In this document: one piece after another, positions 17,263 through 28,574 of the stretch
Layout of the letters: the number at the start of each line of letters is the position of its first letter
Position numbering within the stretch: position 1 is the stretch's first letter
Assembly (NCBI RefSeq): GCF_004297125.1
Contig: NZ_SCVD01000001.1
Coordinates: 372,001-436,000 of the forward strand
DNA: 64,000 nt
Origin: Phenylobacterium sp.
GTDB lineage: Bacteria; Pseudomonadota; Alphaproteobacteria; Caulobacterales; Caulobacteraceae
Reading direction: 5' to 3'
Position numbers and translations under genes: made by a program
Notes under the pieces: generated by a model
What the model was told of the DNA's origin: nothing
Databases searched by the model: none
Seen by the model: only the letters and a program-made list of their open reading frames with translations

Positions 17263-20200
17263 CCGGCCTCACGCGTAGCCTGCTCACCGCCGCCGCCCTT
17301 GGCGCGCTGTCGACAACCGCCGCCGTCGCGGCGCCGCTGCCGGAGCTGTTCCCGCTGGGGCAGAGCGGCGCCAGCGGCGCGGTCTGCGAAGCCGTGCGCG
17401 ACTACCAGGACCCGTTGGGGCAGGGGGCCGACGCCAGGGCCTGGCGGCTGCGCTGCCGCGGCTACAACACCGTTCTGGGACGGGTCTATCAGCTCCCATC
17501 GGGCCAGAAGGCGGCCTGGCAGGCGGCGCTGGCCGCGCGGGCCCAGTGCGCCGCGCCGGAGACCGCGCCGGGCGGTGTGCCAGCCACCTTGGCGACCTGC
17601 ACCGTCGGCGGGCAGGGCGGCGCGCCCTACATCGTCTACCTCTCCGACAAGGGCGGGATTCTGACGGTCGTCGAGGGGCTGGCCCCCCTGTCCGACGTGA
17701 TCGAGACCGGATTGAAGGTGGCGCTGGGCGCGGCCCCACCCAAGGCGACCGACATCCAGACCTCCGCCGCCCAGGCCGAGATCGCCGCCGACTTCCCCAA
17801 CATGATGGGCCTGGCCGCCGCCGAGGCCGCGGCGGCCGCCGATCCCGAGCGCCTGCGCACCCGAGGCTACGTCCAGAACAACGAGTGGCGCTTCGACGAC
17901 GCGGAGACGGCGTTCCGCGCCCTCGCCACAGAGGGCGAGGTCCGCAACGCCCCGCCGGCCCAGCGCGCCGACGCCCTGCTGAACCTGGCCATGAACATCT
18001 CGAACAACGGCCGCTTCGAGGAGGCCGAGGCCTTCTTCGCCGAGGCCGAGGCGATGATCGCGCCGGACGACGCGGTCACCCGCGCCCGGGCGCTCAACTA
18101 CCGCGCCCTGCACGAACGCAACCGGCGCCATTTCGAGCAGGCGATCACGGCCGCCCAGGCGGCGCTCACCCTGCGCGCCGGCGCCCCGCAGTCCGGGGCC
18201 CGGATCACGACCGCCTCGTCGGTGGGCGGGGCCGCGCCAGGCGGCCAGCTGGTCATCGAGCCGGCCGTGGCGCGCAAACTGAACACGCCCTCCGTGGCCC
18301 AGGGCCAGATCGAGGCCTCCAAGGTCACGGTGGCCGAGCAACTGGCCATCCAGGACGCCCAGGCCTGGCACGTGATCGGAACCTCCCAGGCGGCGCTGGG
18401 CGACACCGTCGCCGCCCGGGCCTCGCTGGAGCGGGCGCGCGACGTCCTGGTGCGCAGCGCCGCGCTTGGCCGGCTCACCGCCTGGCTGCAGGCGCGCGTC
18501 GAGGCCGACCTTGCGGGCCTGGACCTTAGGGAAGGCCGCGCCGCGCCGGCCGTCGCCCGCTATGGCCAGGCGCTGAACCTGCTGCGCACCCGCCATTCCG
18601 GCAGTTCGGCCGAGGGTGCGCTGCTGCTGGACCTGGGCCGCGCCCAGGCCGTCGCGGGCCGCGACGCCGATGCCCTGGCTACCTTCGGCAAGGCGATGAT
18701 CATATTCCGGACACAGCGCGGCGGACTGGGCGGGTCGGCCGATGCGGCCGGGCCCTATTTCGACCTGCTCCTGAAACTGACGGCTCAGGAACCGGGCAAG
18801 GCCGCCGAGTACGGCGCCCTGTTCTTCGACGCCTCCGAGACGGTGGTCTCCAGCGCGACCGCCGAGACGGTCAACCGTCTGGCCGCCCGCGTGGCCGCCG
18901 GCGACGGCCAGATCTCCGGCTTTTCGCGGGCGTTCGAGGATAGCCGGCGGCGCCTGCGCGCCACCGAAAGCCAGATCGCCGCCCTTCAGGCCGACGGCGC
19001 CTACACCGACGCGGTCCGTGCCGACATGGAGGCCATCCTCAAGGCCGAGCAGGCCGACGCCGACGCCCTGGAGGCCCGGATGCTGGTCGCCAACCCGCGC
19101 TACAACCAGCTCGTCTCGCCCGGGGCTCCGGCCGCCGAGGTGCAGGCGGCGCTGAAGGCCGACGAGGCCTATGTGAAGCTGCTGCCCCTGGCCGGCCGCA
19201 CGTACGGCGTGTTGCTGACCGCCGGCGCCGTGAAGCCCTACGCCGTCGACATGGGCCGGGGCGAGGTGCAGGCCGCCGTCACCCGGCTGCGGCTGTCGCT
19301 GGAGCCCACCGAGTCGCTGATCCCGTTCGACGCCGCGGGCTCGGCGGCCCTGTTCGACCGGCTGTTCGGGCCGGTGAAGGGCGACGTCCTGGCCGCCAGG
19401 CACCTGATCTACGAGGCCGACGGTCCGCTCGTGTCGCTGCCGGCCGCGCTGTTCGTCACCGACGCCACGTCGATCAGGACCGACAGGAAGGGCGAGACGG
19501 ATTACGTCCACACCGCGTGGCTGGGCAAGACGGTGGCCTCGTCCCTGGTGGTCTCGGGCGCCAGCTTCCTGCAGTCGCGCGCCTTTGCGCCGTCGGCGGC
19601 CAAGCGGCCCTACCTGGGCTTCGCCGACCCCTCGCTGCCGCGCAACGACGACCGGGCCTTCACCTCGGTGACCCGCTCGTTCCTGCGGCGCAGCGCCGTG
19701 CTGGAGCGGGTGTGCGGCGAGACGCGCAACGCCTTGATGCGGATTGAGGCCCTACCGGAAACGGCGGCAGAGGTGCGCCAGGTGGGCCAGAGCCTGGGGA
19801 CGCCCGGTTCGGTGCTGACCGGCGCCGCGTTCAGCGACGAGGCCGTGCGAAGCCGCGTCGATCTGGCCGACTATCAGGTTCTCTACTTCGCCACCCACGG
19901 CCTGCTGCCGCAGCCCGACGCCTGTGTGCCGGAGCCGGCCCTGGTCACTTCGTTGGGCGGCGGGGATTCCGACGCCCTGCTCGACACCAGTGAGATCCTC
20001 AACCTGAAGATCGACGCCGACCTGGTGGTCCTGGCGGCCTGCGACACCGGCGGGGGCGGCGCCTCGGTCGACCGGACCGGCCTGACCGGCGGCGGCGAGG
20101 CCCTGGGCGGGCTGACGCGGGCGATGGTCTACGCAGGCTCCCGCGCCCTGGTGGTGTCTCACTGGTCGGTGGATTCTGAGGCCTCGGTCCGCCTGATGAC

Positions 20201-20378
20201 CGGCCTGTTCGCCTCGGGCGCGCCCACCATGGCCCAGGCGCTGCAGCGGTCGCAGGCCGTCCTGCAGAACGACCCGAACCACGCGCATCCCTACTTCTGG
20301 GCGCCCTTCACCCTGGTGGGCGATGGCGCCCGTCCACTGCCGGCGATGACCCGGCGCGTGGCGCAGGCCTCTCGCTGA
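17259..20378 (+). CDS. exported TPR-CHAT (caspase-like) peptidase encoded with TpsB/TpsA
   Basis: A 1039-aa protein with a signal peptide (MTGLTRSLLTAAALGALSTT..., cleavage near AVAA-PLPE), TPR-like helical repeats roughly 190-480 (ALLNLAMNISNNGRFEEAEAF, RARALNYRALHERNRRHFEQ), a coiled segment near 555-620, and a C-terminal CHAT domain about 690-1025. The His/Cys dyad of clan CD peptidases is present as H880 (YFATHGLL) and C928 (VLAACDTGG), followed by the family segment ALVVSHWSVDSEAS. Its start codon overlaps the TpsA stop (ATGA), so the three genes are one translationally coupled operon. Processing of TpsA or of a surface substrate is plausible but not shown by the sequence. The export signal is unusual compared with the cytoplasmic CHAT proteases studied so far. 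Confidence 0.9.
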   Translation: MTGLTRSLLTAAALGALSTTAAVAAPLPELFPLGQSGASGAVCEAVRDYQDPLGQGADARAWRLRCRGYNTVLGRVYQLPSGQKAAWQAALAARAQCAAPETAPGGVPATLATCTVGGQGGAPYIVYLSDKGGILTVVEGLAPLSDVIETGLKVALGAAPPKATDIQTSAAQAEIAADFPNMMGLAAAEAAAAADPERLRTRGYVQNNEWRFDDAETAFRALATEGEVRNAPPAQRADALLNLAMNISNNGRFEEAEAFFAEAEAMIAPDDAVTRARALNYRALHERNRRHFEQAITAAQAALTLRAGAPQSGARITTASSVGGAAPGGQLVIEPAVARKLNTPSVAQGQIEASKVTVAEQLAIQDAQAWHVIGTSQAALGDTVAARASLERARDVLVRSAALGRLTAWLQARVEADLAGLDLREGRAAPAVARYGQALNLLRTRHSGSSAEGALLLDLGRAQAVAGRDADALATFGKAMIIFRTQRGGLGGSADAAGPYFDLLLKLTAQEPGKAAEYGALFFDASETVVSSATAETVNRLAARVAAGDGQISGFSRAFEDSRRRLRATESQIAALQADGAYTDAVRADMEAILKAEQADADALEARMLVANPRYNQLVSPGAPAAEVQAALKADEAYVKLLPLAGRTYGVLLTAGAVKPYAVDMGRGEVQAAVTRLRLSLEPTESLIPFDAAGSAALFDRLFGPVKGDVLAARHLIYEADGPLVSLPAALFVTDATSIRTDRKGETDYVHTAWLGKTVASSLVVSGASFLQSRAFAPSAAKRPYLGFADPSLPRNDDRAFTSVTRSFLRRSAVLERVCGETRNALMRIEALPETAAEVRQVGQSLGTPGSVLTGAAFSDEAVRSRVDLADYQVLYFATHGLLPQPDACVPEPALVTSLGGGDSDALLDTSEILNLKIDADLVVLAACDTGGGGASVDRTGLTGGGEALGGLTRAMVYAGSRALVVSHWSVDSEASVRLMTGLFASGAPTMAQALQRSQAVLQNDPNHAHPYFWAPFTLVGDGARPLPAMTRRVAQASR

Positions 20379-20388
20379 GACGGGCAGG

Positions 20389-21165
20389 TCAGGCGGCGGT
20401 CAGCCGCCAGGCGCCGGAGCTGTCGCGGCAGGCGTTGAAGCGCTCGCGATAGCTGGGCTGGCCGCGCTCGCTGACGGTCTGCTCGACCAGCCGGCACCCG
20501 CCGTCCTCGCCGCCGCCGACGGAGCGCACGACGGAGCGCGAGACGTAGCCCTGGATGAAGCCGTCCTCGACGACGGCGAGCCAGCCGCCAGCCACGGCGC
20601 CGGCGATCTCGATCGTCTCGTCGGCCTGCAGTCGATCGACGACCGGCGCGGAGGTGTTGGGCGCCGAGCGGATGTTGATGCGGCCGTTGCTCGCATAGGT
20701 CCCGCCCACGCTGCTGACGCGACTCGCCACCGTCACGCCCTGGGCATAGCGCCAGCGGCCGGCATAGCTGGTTCCGCCGCCTCCGCCGGACCCCACGGGG
20801 CCGAGCACCGAGATCCGGCCGCTGGAGCCGGTCTCCGGATCGGACCAGCTCTGCGTCTTGCCGGTCTCCAGGGCGCGCTCGAAGGCCTGCTGCGCGTCCA
20901 GCCTGGCCTTGCGGTCCATCCGGCAGCCGATGTTGTTGCCGATCGCGGCGCCCAGCCCGCCGCCGATCACCGCGCCCAGGGCCCGTTCGTTCTTGCTCAC
21001 CTGGCTGCCCGCCAGCGCGCCCACCAGGCCGCCGATGACCGCGCCGCTGGTGTTGGCCGACCCCTGCGCGTCACAGGAGAACAGCGACCCCAGCCCCTGA
21101 GCGCTCGCCGCGCCCGGCGCGGCCAGGGCAAGGATCGTAGCGGCGGCAAGGCTCAGTCTGGGCAT
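20389..21165 (-). CDS. exported glycine-zipper protein with SH3-like domain
   Basis: A 258-aa protein with a signal peptide (MPRLSLAAATILALAAPGAASA), a glycine-zipper segment near 38-72 (GAVIGGLVGALAGSQV, LGAVIGGGLGAAIGNNIGC) of the 17 kDa/Rickettsia-antigen type, and an SH3b-like domain from about 150 to 210 (INIRSAPNTSAPVVDRLQADETIEIAG). The C-terminal 45 residues carry two Cys. It is probably envelope-associated and may bind peptidoglycan. ATG at 21165 is chosen because GGAG is placed well upstream; the open frame continuing to 21885 is antisense to hutD and spurious. It is convergent with the CHAT operon, 10 bases away. Confidence 0.8.
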   Translation of the reverse strand: MPRLSLAAATILALAAPGAASAQGLGSLFSCDAQGSANTSGAVIGGLVGALAGSQVSKNERALGAVIGGGLGAAIGNNIGCRMDRKARLDAQQAFERALETGKTQSWSDPETGSSGRISVLGPVGSGGGGGTSYAGRWRYAQGVTVASRVSSVGGTYASNGRINIRSAPNTSAPVVDRLQADETIEIAGAVAGGWLAVVEDGFIQGYVSRSVVRSVGGGEDGGCRLVEQTVSERGQPSYRERFNACRDSSGAWRLTAA

Positions 21166-21278
21166 CGGGGGTTCTCCGGGAGTCGTTTTGCCCATACTGC
21201 CGCGCCAACGTCGGCAAGGCCACGCTTCAGGCGCGCGGGGTGGACGACGCGGCGGCAAACTCGTACCGATTTGGGGCG

Positions 21279-21363
21279 GCGGGCGTGGCGGAATTGGTAG
21301 ACGCGGCGGACTTAAAATCCGCTTCCGTATGGAGTGTCGGTTCGAGTCCGACCGCCCGCACCA
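21279..21363 (+). tRNA. tRNA-Leu(TAA)
   Basis: Acceptor stem GCGGGCG/CGCCCGC (21279-21285 with 21353-21359), D-arm GGCGGAATTGGTAGACGC typical of class II tRNAs, anticodon loop CTTAAAA giving anticodon TAA in the stem CGGAC/(GT)CCG region, a variable arm TTCCGTATGGAGT, and T-arm GTCGGTTCGAGTCCGAC. The discriminator A at 21360 is followed by an encoded CCA (21361-21363). The 3' end lies two bases from the stop codon of the convergent hutD gene. Confidence 0.95.
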
Positions 21364-21365
21364 CG

Positions 21366-21925
21366 TCAGACCCTGTCGAAGGTGATCGCGTAAGCGAAGG
21401 CGCCGGGGGCGGGCGCGGTCGGCAGCGGGCCGGAGTTCGGCGGGACGTGGACGGCGTCGAGCGGACCCAGCTTCAACGCGCCGACCCGCACCACGCCGCC
21501 GATGGCGACCACCAGGCGATCGGCCCGGGTGGCGGCCAGCAGGGCCGGCGCGTCCAGGCGGTCCAGCGTCGGGCGGATGCGGCCCCGGCGGGCCATGACG
21601 TTGAGGTCGAGGACGGGGCCGGCCTCGACCTTTGCGTTGGTCGGCGTGTCGCCCGGGAACGCCGCGTGCGGCGTCCGGTGCGACAGCAGCACGGGGCCCT
21701 GGCCCACCACGCAGAGCCGCATCCGGCCCTGCAGCACCGCCAGGATCCGGTCTATGTCGGGGAACACCGAGAAGGGCCCGTCGCTGCGGACCTCGGCCAT
21801 GCTCACCCGCCAGTCGAAGGTGTCGAAGTCCGCTCCCGGCGGCCACGCGGCGACCTCGTAGGTGATGCCGCCCCCGTTCTTCCACGGGACGGCGACCCGG
21901 TCCGCGGCGCTGAGCAGGCGGAGCG

Positions 21926-21929
<4 letters not shown>
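21366..21929 (-). CDS. hutD: HutD family protein
   Basis: A 187-aa cupin-fold protein starting [27 protein letters not shown], the characteristic HutD opening (PWKNGGG-T-E). HutD is not an enzyme of the pathway; in pseudomonads it has been proposed to limit hut expression when urocanate is high. This is the last gene of the hutIHGUD operon: its ATG overlaps the hutU stop by four bases. The 3' end abuts the tRNA-Leu gene on the other strand, with no obvious terminator. Confidence 0.93.
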
Positions 21930-23589
<1,660 letters not shown>

Positions 23590-23593
<4 letters not shown>

Positions 23594-24402
23594 GCTTTGG
23601 CGAAGTCCAGGCAGGCGGTGAGTACGGTCGTGAGGGTTGCGCGCATCGGGGCGGCGCGGGCTTCCACGTACGGCGTGGGCCAGATCAGCGAGGTCAACAG
23701 GCCGGGCGGCTCGTCCATGTAGCCCCGGCAGGCCAGCTCCATCTGGATGGCGTGGACGCCCTCGGCGGGGCGGCCGTAGTGGCGGGTGGTCCAGCCGCCC
23801 TTGAACCGGCCGTTGGTGACCCGGCTGAACTCGCTGGCGTCGCAGGCCGCCTCGACGGCGGCGGTCAGCGCGGGGTCGCAGGTCGCGCCGTCGTTCGTCC
23901 CGATGTTGAAGTTCGGCAGCAGGCCGTCGAACAGGCGCGGGATAGCCGAGCGGATAGAGTGGGCTTCGTACAGCACCACCTTGCCGTGGCGCGCGCGCAG
24001 GCGATCCAGCTCAGCCTGCAGGGCCGCGTGATAGGGGTTGAAATACCCCGCGCGCCGCTTGTCGATCTCGGCCCGGTCCGGCTCGCCGGCGCGGTACATC
24101 GGCTCGCCGTCGAACGTCGTGGTCGGGCAAAGGCCGGTGGTCGCCTGGCCGGGGTAGAGCGAGGCGCCGGACGGGTCTCGGTTCACGTCGATGACCGTGC
24201 GGCTCATCGCCGTGCGGATGGTCGTGGCCCCCAGCGACGGGGCGAAGTCGTAGAGCTTTTCGATCCACCAGTCGGCGTCCTTGCGCGCGAGCCAAGGCGA
24301 GATCAGGCGGGCGGCCACCTGGGTCGGCAGCTCGATCCCGGTATGCGGGAAGCTGACAACCAGGGGTGCGTCGCCGCGATGGATCTCCAGCCAGTCGCTC
24401 AT
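23590..24402 (-). CDS. hutG: N-formylglutamate amidohydrolase
   Basis: A 270-aa enzyme hydrolysing N-formylglutamate to glutamate and formate, the last step of the five-step histidine pathway. Metal-site segments are visible: [44 protein letters not shown] and the [19 protein letters not shown] motif. The presence of hutF in the same locus matches this route rather than the direct formamide-releasing one. It overlaps hutH and hutU by four bases each. A second, more distant member of the family lies near 56 kb. Confidence 0.96.
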
Positions 24403-25922
24403 GCGACCCCCGGCAGGTCCAGGTTCTCGGTGAGCGCGCCGGAGCGGACGAGGGCGATGGCCGCCACCAGGTCCGGGTGGAAATGGCGGTCGTCCGACAG
24501 GTGCGGGACCTCGGCGCGGACCCGGGCGCGGGCGGCCTCCAGCGGGTTGCTGGAACGGAGCGGGGCGTGGAAGTCGCAGCCCTGGGCCGCGGCCAGCAGC
24601 TCGATGCCGACCACCGAGGCTGCGTTCTGCGCCATGGCGTGCAGCCGCCGCGCGCCGTGGGCGGCCATGGAGACGTGATCCTCCTGGTTGGCCGAGGTGG
24701 GGATGGAATCGACGCTGGCCGGATAGGCCATCTGCTTGTTCTCGGAGACGAGGGCCGCGGCGGTGACCTGCGGGATCATGAACCCGGAGTTCAGGCCGGG
24801 CTTGGGAGTCAGGAAGGCGGGCAGGCCGCTGAGCGCCGGGTCGACCAGCATGGCGACGCGCCGTTCGGCCAGAGAGCCGATCTCGCAGATGGCGAGGGCT
24901 ATCATATCCGCAGCGAAAGCAACGGGTTCGGCATGGAAGTTGCCGCCGGAGAGGGCCTCGTCGGTGTCGGAGAAGATCAGCGGGTTGTCTGAGACGCCGT
25001 TGGCCTCGTAGCCCAGCGTCGTGGCCGCCTGGCGCAGCACGTCCAGGGCCGCGCCCATCACCTGCGGCTGGCAGCGCAGGCAGTAGGGGTCCTGGACCCG
25101 CTCGTCGTCCTTCAGGTGCGAGGCGCGGATCGCGGAACCAGCCATCAGCCTGCGCAGCGCGTCGCCGGTCTCGATCTGGCCGGGCTGGCGGCGCAGGACG
25201 TGGATGCGGTGGTCGAAGGGGGTGTCCGAGCCCTTGGCCGCCTCCGTCGAGAGCGCGCCGGTGACCAGCGCCGCCTGGAACACCCGCTCAGCCTCGAACA
25301 GCGCGGCGAGCGCATTGGCGGTGGAGAACTGGGTGCCGTTCAGCAGAGCCAGCCCTTCCTTGGGGCCGAGTTCGAGGGGCGTCAGGCCGGCCGCCGCCAG
25401 GGCTTCGGCTGCGGGTCGTCGTTCGCCGCCGACGAACACCTCGCCCACGCCGATGAGCACGGTCGCCATGTGCGCCAGGGGAGCCAGGTCGCCCGAGGCG
25501 CCGACCGAGCCCTGGCAGGGGATCACCGGCGTCAGGCCCTTGGCCAGCAGCGCTTCCAGGAGCGCGATGGTGGCCGGCGCGACGCCCGAGGCGCCCTGGG
25601 CCAGACTGGCCAGCTTCAGCGCCAGCATCAGGCGGGCGACGGGAATGGGCGAGGGCTCGCCGACCCCGGCGGCGTGCGACAGCACGATGTTGCGCTGGAG
25701 GGTCGCCAGGTCGCCTGCCTCGATCCGCACGGAGGCCAGCTTTCCGAAGCCGGTGTTGATGCCGTAGGCGGGCTCGCCCTTGGCCACGATCCGGCCGACC
25801 GAGGCGGCGCTTGCGGCGATGGCGGGCGCCGAGGCCGGGTCCAGGCGCACGTCGACGCCGCGGTAGATCGCGCGCCATTCCGCCAGGGTGACGTCGCCGG
25901 GGCGCAGGGTCACCGTGTCCAT
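24399..25922 (-). CDS. hutH: histidine ammonia-lyase
   Basis: A 507-aa lyase removing ammonia from L-histidine to give trans-urocanate. The Ala-Ser-Gly triad that cyclises into the MIO electrophile is at residues 142-144 ([15 protein letters not shown]), the same positions as in Pseudomonas Hut[12 protein letters not shown] near 53-63 holds the catalytic Tyr, and the C-terminal half has [16 protein letters not shown]. It overlaps hutI by 13 bases and hutG by four, in the hutIHGUD operon. Confidence 0.98.
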   Translation of the reverse strand: MDTVTLRPGDVTLAEWRAIYRGVDVRLDPASAPAIAASAASVGRIVAKGEPAYGINTGFGKLASVRIEAGDLATLQRNIVLSHAAGVGEPSPIPVARLMLALKLASLAQGASGVAPATIALLEALLAKGLTPVIPCQGSVGASGDLAPLAHMATVLIGVGEVFVGGERRPAAEALAAAGLTPLELGPKEGLALLNGTQFSTANALAALFEAERVFQAALVTGALSTEAAKGSDTPFDHRIHVLRRQPGQIETGDALRRLMAGSAIRASHLKDDERVQDPYCLRCQPQVMGAALDVLRQAATTLGYEANGVSDNPLIFSDTDEALSGGNFHAEPVAFAADMIALAICEIGSLAERRVAMLVDPALSGLPAFLTPKPGLNSGFMIPQVTAAALVSENKQMAYPASVDSIPTSANQEDHVSMAAHGARRLHAMAQNAASVVGIELLAAAQGCDFHAPLRSSNPLEAARARVRAEVPHLSDDRHFHPDLVAAIALVRSGALTENLDLPGVA

Positions 25923-27121
25923 GTTGTCTTGCCTCCGAATACGCGGGCGTGGAGCGGGTTGAAGCCCATGCGGTAGACCAGCTCGGCCGGCCGCTCGATG
26001 TCCCAGATCGCCAGGTCGCAGCGCTTGCCGGCTTCGATCGTGCCGGCCTCACCCAGCAGGCCCACGGCGCGCGCGGCCTCGCGGGTGACGCCCGCCAGGC
26101 ACTCGTCGACCGTCAGCCGGAAGAGGGTCGCCGCCATGTTCATGACCAGCAGCGGCGAGGTCAGCGGCGAGGTGCCGGGGTTGCAGTCGGTGGCGAGCGC
26201 GATGGGCACGCCGGCCGCCCGCAGCGCCGCGATCGGCGGGACCTTGGTCTCGCGCACGAAATAGTAGGCGCCGGGCAGCAGGGTCGCGACAGTCCCGGCC
26301 TTGGCCATGGCCGCGATCCCGGCGTCATCCAGGTGTTCCAGGTGATCGGCCGAGAGCGCCCTGAACTCGGCGGCCAGGGCGGCGCCGTGCAGGTTGGACA
26401 GCTGTTCGGCGTGGAGTTTCACCGGCAGGCCGTGCGAGGCCGCGGCCTCGAACACCCGGCGGGTCTGGGCGATGGTGAAGCCGATGCCCTCGCAGAAGGC
26501 GTCCACCGCATCGGCGAGTCCTTCGGCCGCCACGGCGGGGATCATCTCGCTGCAGACCAGGTCGATGTAGCCGTCCGGGTCGCCGGCGAACTCGGGCGGC
26601 AGGGCGTGGGCGCCCAGGAAGGTGGTGCGGATGGTCACCGGCCGCCTCGCCGCCAGGGCGCGGGCGGCGCGCAGGGCCTTCAGCTCGTGGGCGGTCGAGA
26701 GGCCGTAGCCGGACTTCACCTCGACGGTGGTCACGCCCTCGGCCAGCAGGGCGTCGAGGCGGGGCAGGGCGGCCCGGACCAGTTCGGCCTCCGAGGCCGC
26801 CCGTGTCGCCTGCATCGTGGAGACGATCCCGCCGCCGGCCCGGGCGATCTCCTCGTAGGAGGCTCCTGCCAGCCGCAGCTCGAACTCGTGGGCCCGGTCG
26901 CCCCCATGGATCAGGTGGGTGTGCGGGTCGATCAGGCCCGGGGTGACCCAGCGCCCCTCGCAGTCGATCTCCTCGGTCGCCTCGAAGGCCGGCGCTTCGG
27001 CCTCGTCGCCGACCCAGGCGATGCGGTCGCCGAGCGACGCGACTTGGCCGCGCTCGATCACGCCCAACCCGGAGCTCAGCGTGGCGAGGCGGGCGTTCCG
27101 CCAGACCCGGTCGCAGCGCAC
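25910..27121 (-). CDS. hutI: imidazolonepropionase
   Basis: A 403-aa amidohydrolase-superfamily enzyme hydrolysing imidazolone-5-propionate to N-formimino-L-glutamate. Metal ligands H67 and H69 are in [14 protein letters not shown], with further family segments [30 protein letters not shown] and [11 protein letters not shown]. Translation starts at GTG (27119-27121, minus strand). It is the first gene of the hutIHGUD operon, with its promoter in the 103-bp divergent region shared with hutF that contains a HutC-type site. Confidence 0.97.
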   Translation of the reverse strand: MRCDRVWRNARLATLSSGLGVIERGQVASLGDRIAWVGDEAEAPAFEATEEIDCEGRWVTPGLIDPHTHLIHGGDRAHEFELRLAGASYEEIARAGGGIVSTMQATRAASEAELVRAALPRLDALLAEGVTTVEVKSGYGLSTAHELKALRAARALAARRPVTIRTTFLGAHALPPEFAGDPDGYIDLVCSEMIPAVAAEGLADAVDAFCEGIGFTIAQTRRVFEAAASHGLPVKLHAEQLSNLHGAALAAEFRALSADHLEHLDDAGIAAMAKAGTVATLLPGAYYFVRETKVPPIAALRAAGVPIALATDCNPGTSPLTSPLLVMNMAATLFRLTVDECLAGVTREAARAVGLLGEAGTIEAGKRCDLAIWDIERPAELVYRMGFNPLHARVFGGKTTWTR

Positions 27122-27170
27122 GCGGCTCTCCCTTGAATCCTGCGGGCAACCTAGCGACCGGGATTCTTAT

Positions 27171-27180
27171 TGTATAGACA
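27171..27180. promoter_or_regulatory. candidate HutC operator between hutI and hutF
   Basis: TGTATAGACA is an imperfect palindrome that fits the GTnTAnAC core described for operators of the HutC subfamily of GntR regulators. It lies in the divergent hutI/hutF intergenic region, 45 bases before hutF and 50 bases before hutI, inside an AT-rich patch (ATTCTTATTGTATAGACATAATG) that could hold both promoters. The hutC gene is in the locus, so urocanate-relieved repression of both units is likely. Confidence 0.72.
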
Positions 27181-27224
27181 TAATGAGCGCTTGCGGGCCT
27201 GGGCGGCGCGGTCGAGGAAGGCTC

Positions 27225-28574
27225 ATGGGACTCTGGTTCGAACATGCGCTGCTGGCCGGTGGCTGGGCCGATCGGGTGCGCGTCGAGGCGAGCGGCGGCG
27301 TGATCCACGCTGTCCACGCCGGCGCGGAACCGCTGCCCGGTGACGAACGGGGCGGCGTCGCGGTCCCGGGCCTGCCCAACCTGCATAGCCACGCCTTCCA
27401 GCGCGCCATGGCGGGCCTGACAGAGGTGCGCGGCCCCTCGGGCGACAGTTTCTGGACATGGCGCGAGCTGATGTACCGCTTCGTGGGCGACCTGGGTCCC
27501 GAAGACGTCGAGGCCATCGCCGCCCAGGCCTTCCTGGAAATGCTGGAGGCCGGCTTCACGCGGGTGGGCGAGTTCCATTATCTGCACCACGCTCCGGACG
27601 GGAGCGCCTACGCCGATCTGGGCGAGATGGCCGGACGGATCGCGGCGGCGGCGGCGGAGACCGGTATCGGCCTGACGCTCCTGCCGGTGTTCTACGCGCA
27701 CTCGGGCTTCGGCGGCGCGGCCCCGCTCACGGATCAGCGGCGGTTCGTGAACAGCCTCGACGGCTATGGCCGATTGCAGGAGGCCTCACGCACGGCGGTC
27801 CGCGGCCTGCCCGACGCCGTGGTGGGGGTCGCGCCCCACAGCCTGCGCGCGGTCACCGAGGACGAGCTGCGGATCGTCAGCGAGGCCCAGGGGCCTATCC
27901 ACATCCACGTCGCCGAGCAGGTGAAGGAAGTGGACGACTGCCTGGCCTGGAGCGGCGCGCGGCCCGTGGAGTGGTTGCAGGCCCGCTTCGCCGTGGACGA
28001 CCGCTGGTGCCTGGTCCATGCCACCCACATCAACGAGGCCGAGCGCCGACGGCTGGCGACCCGCGGCGCGGTGGTGGGCCTCTGCCCGATCACCGAGGCC
28101 AATCTGGGCGACGGCGTCTTCCCGGCGGCGCGATACCTTCCGGAGGGCGGCGCGTTCGGCGTCGGCTCGGACTCCAATGTGCGCATCGGCGCGGCGGAGG
28201 AACTGCGGCTGCTGGAATACGGCCAGCGGCTGGCGAAGCGCTCCCGCAACGTGCTGGCGAACCGCCAAGGCGAGGCGACCGGGGCGGCCCTCTACCGTGG
28301 AGCCTTGACCGGCGGAGCCCAGGCGCTGGGGACGCCCCAGGCCGCGGGCCTCGCGGTGGGCGCGGCGGCCGACATCGTCAGCTTCCCGAGCGACCATGAA
28401 GCGCTCGTCGCCCGCGCCGGTGACGCCTGGCTGGACAGCTGGATCTTCGCCGCCGCGCCGGTGCAGCATGTCTGGCGCCGGGGGCGCCGGGTCGTCGCCG
28501 ACGGCCGGCACCATGCCCGTGAAGCGATCACGACGCGCTATCGGTGGGTGCTGGAGCGCCTGCTCCGCAGATGA
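27225..28574 (+). CDS. hutF: formimidoylglutamate deiminase
   Basis: A 449-aa amidohydrolase-superfamily deiminase converting N-formimino-L-glutamate to N-formyl-L-glutamate plus ammonia. Metal ligands H54 and H56 are in GLPNLHSHAFQRAM. Further segments match the family: FWTWRELMYRF, HIHVAEQVKEVDDC, LVHATHINEAE and GSDSNVRIGAAEELR. ATG at 27225 is preceded by GAGGAAG; the longer upstream frame runs antisense into hutI. Its stop overlaps hutC by four bases (ATGA). Confidence 0.97.
   Translation: MGLWFEHALLAGGWADRVRVEASGGVIHAVHAGAEPLPGDERGGVAVPGLPNLHSHAFQRAMAGLTEVRGPSGDSFWTWRELMYRFVGDLGPEDVEAIAAQAFLEMLEAGFTRVGEFHYLHHAPDGSAYADLGEMAGRIAAAAAETGIGLTLLPVFYAHSGFGGAAPLTDQRRFVNSLDGYGRLQEASRTAVRGLPDAVVGVAPHSLRAVTEDELRIVSEAQGPIHIHVAEQVKEVDDCLAWSGARPVEWLQARFAVDDRWCLVHATHINEAERRRLATRGAVVGLCPITEANLGDGVFPAARYLPEGGAFGVGSDSNVRIGAAEELRLLEYGQRLAKRSRNVLANRQGEATGAALYRGALTGGAQALGTPQAAGLAVGAAADIVSFPSDHEALVARAGDAWLDSWIFAAAPVQHVWRRGRRVVADGRHHAREAITTRYRWVLERLLRR

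Noticed and set aside
16875..19511. 878-codon open frame on the minus strand opposite tpsA and the CHAT gene
   Set aside because: It has the Gly/Arg/Gln-rich composition of antisense frames in GC-rich coding DNA, with no domain, signal peptide or RBS, while the plus strand encodes clear protein families.
20389..21885. 498-codon minus-strand frame spanning the SH3 protein, the tRNA and antisense hutD
   Set aside because: Only the part from 21165 down is a real protein. The upstream part is Arg/Pro-rich, crosses a tRNA and lies out of frame over hutD.
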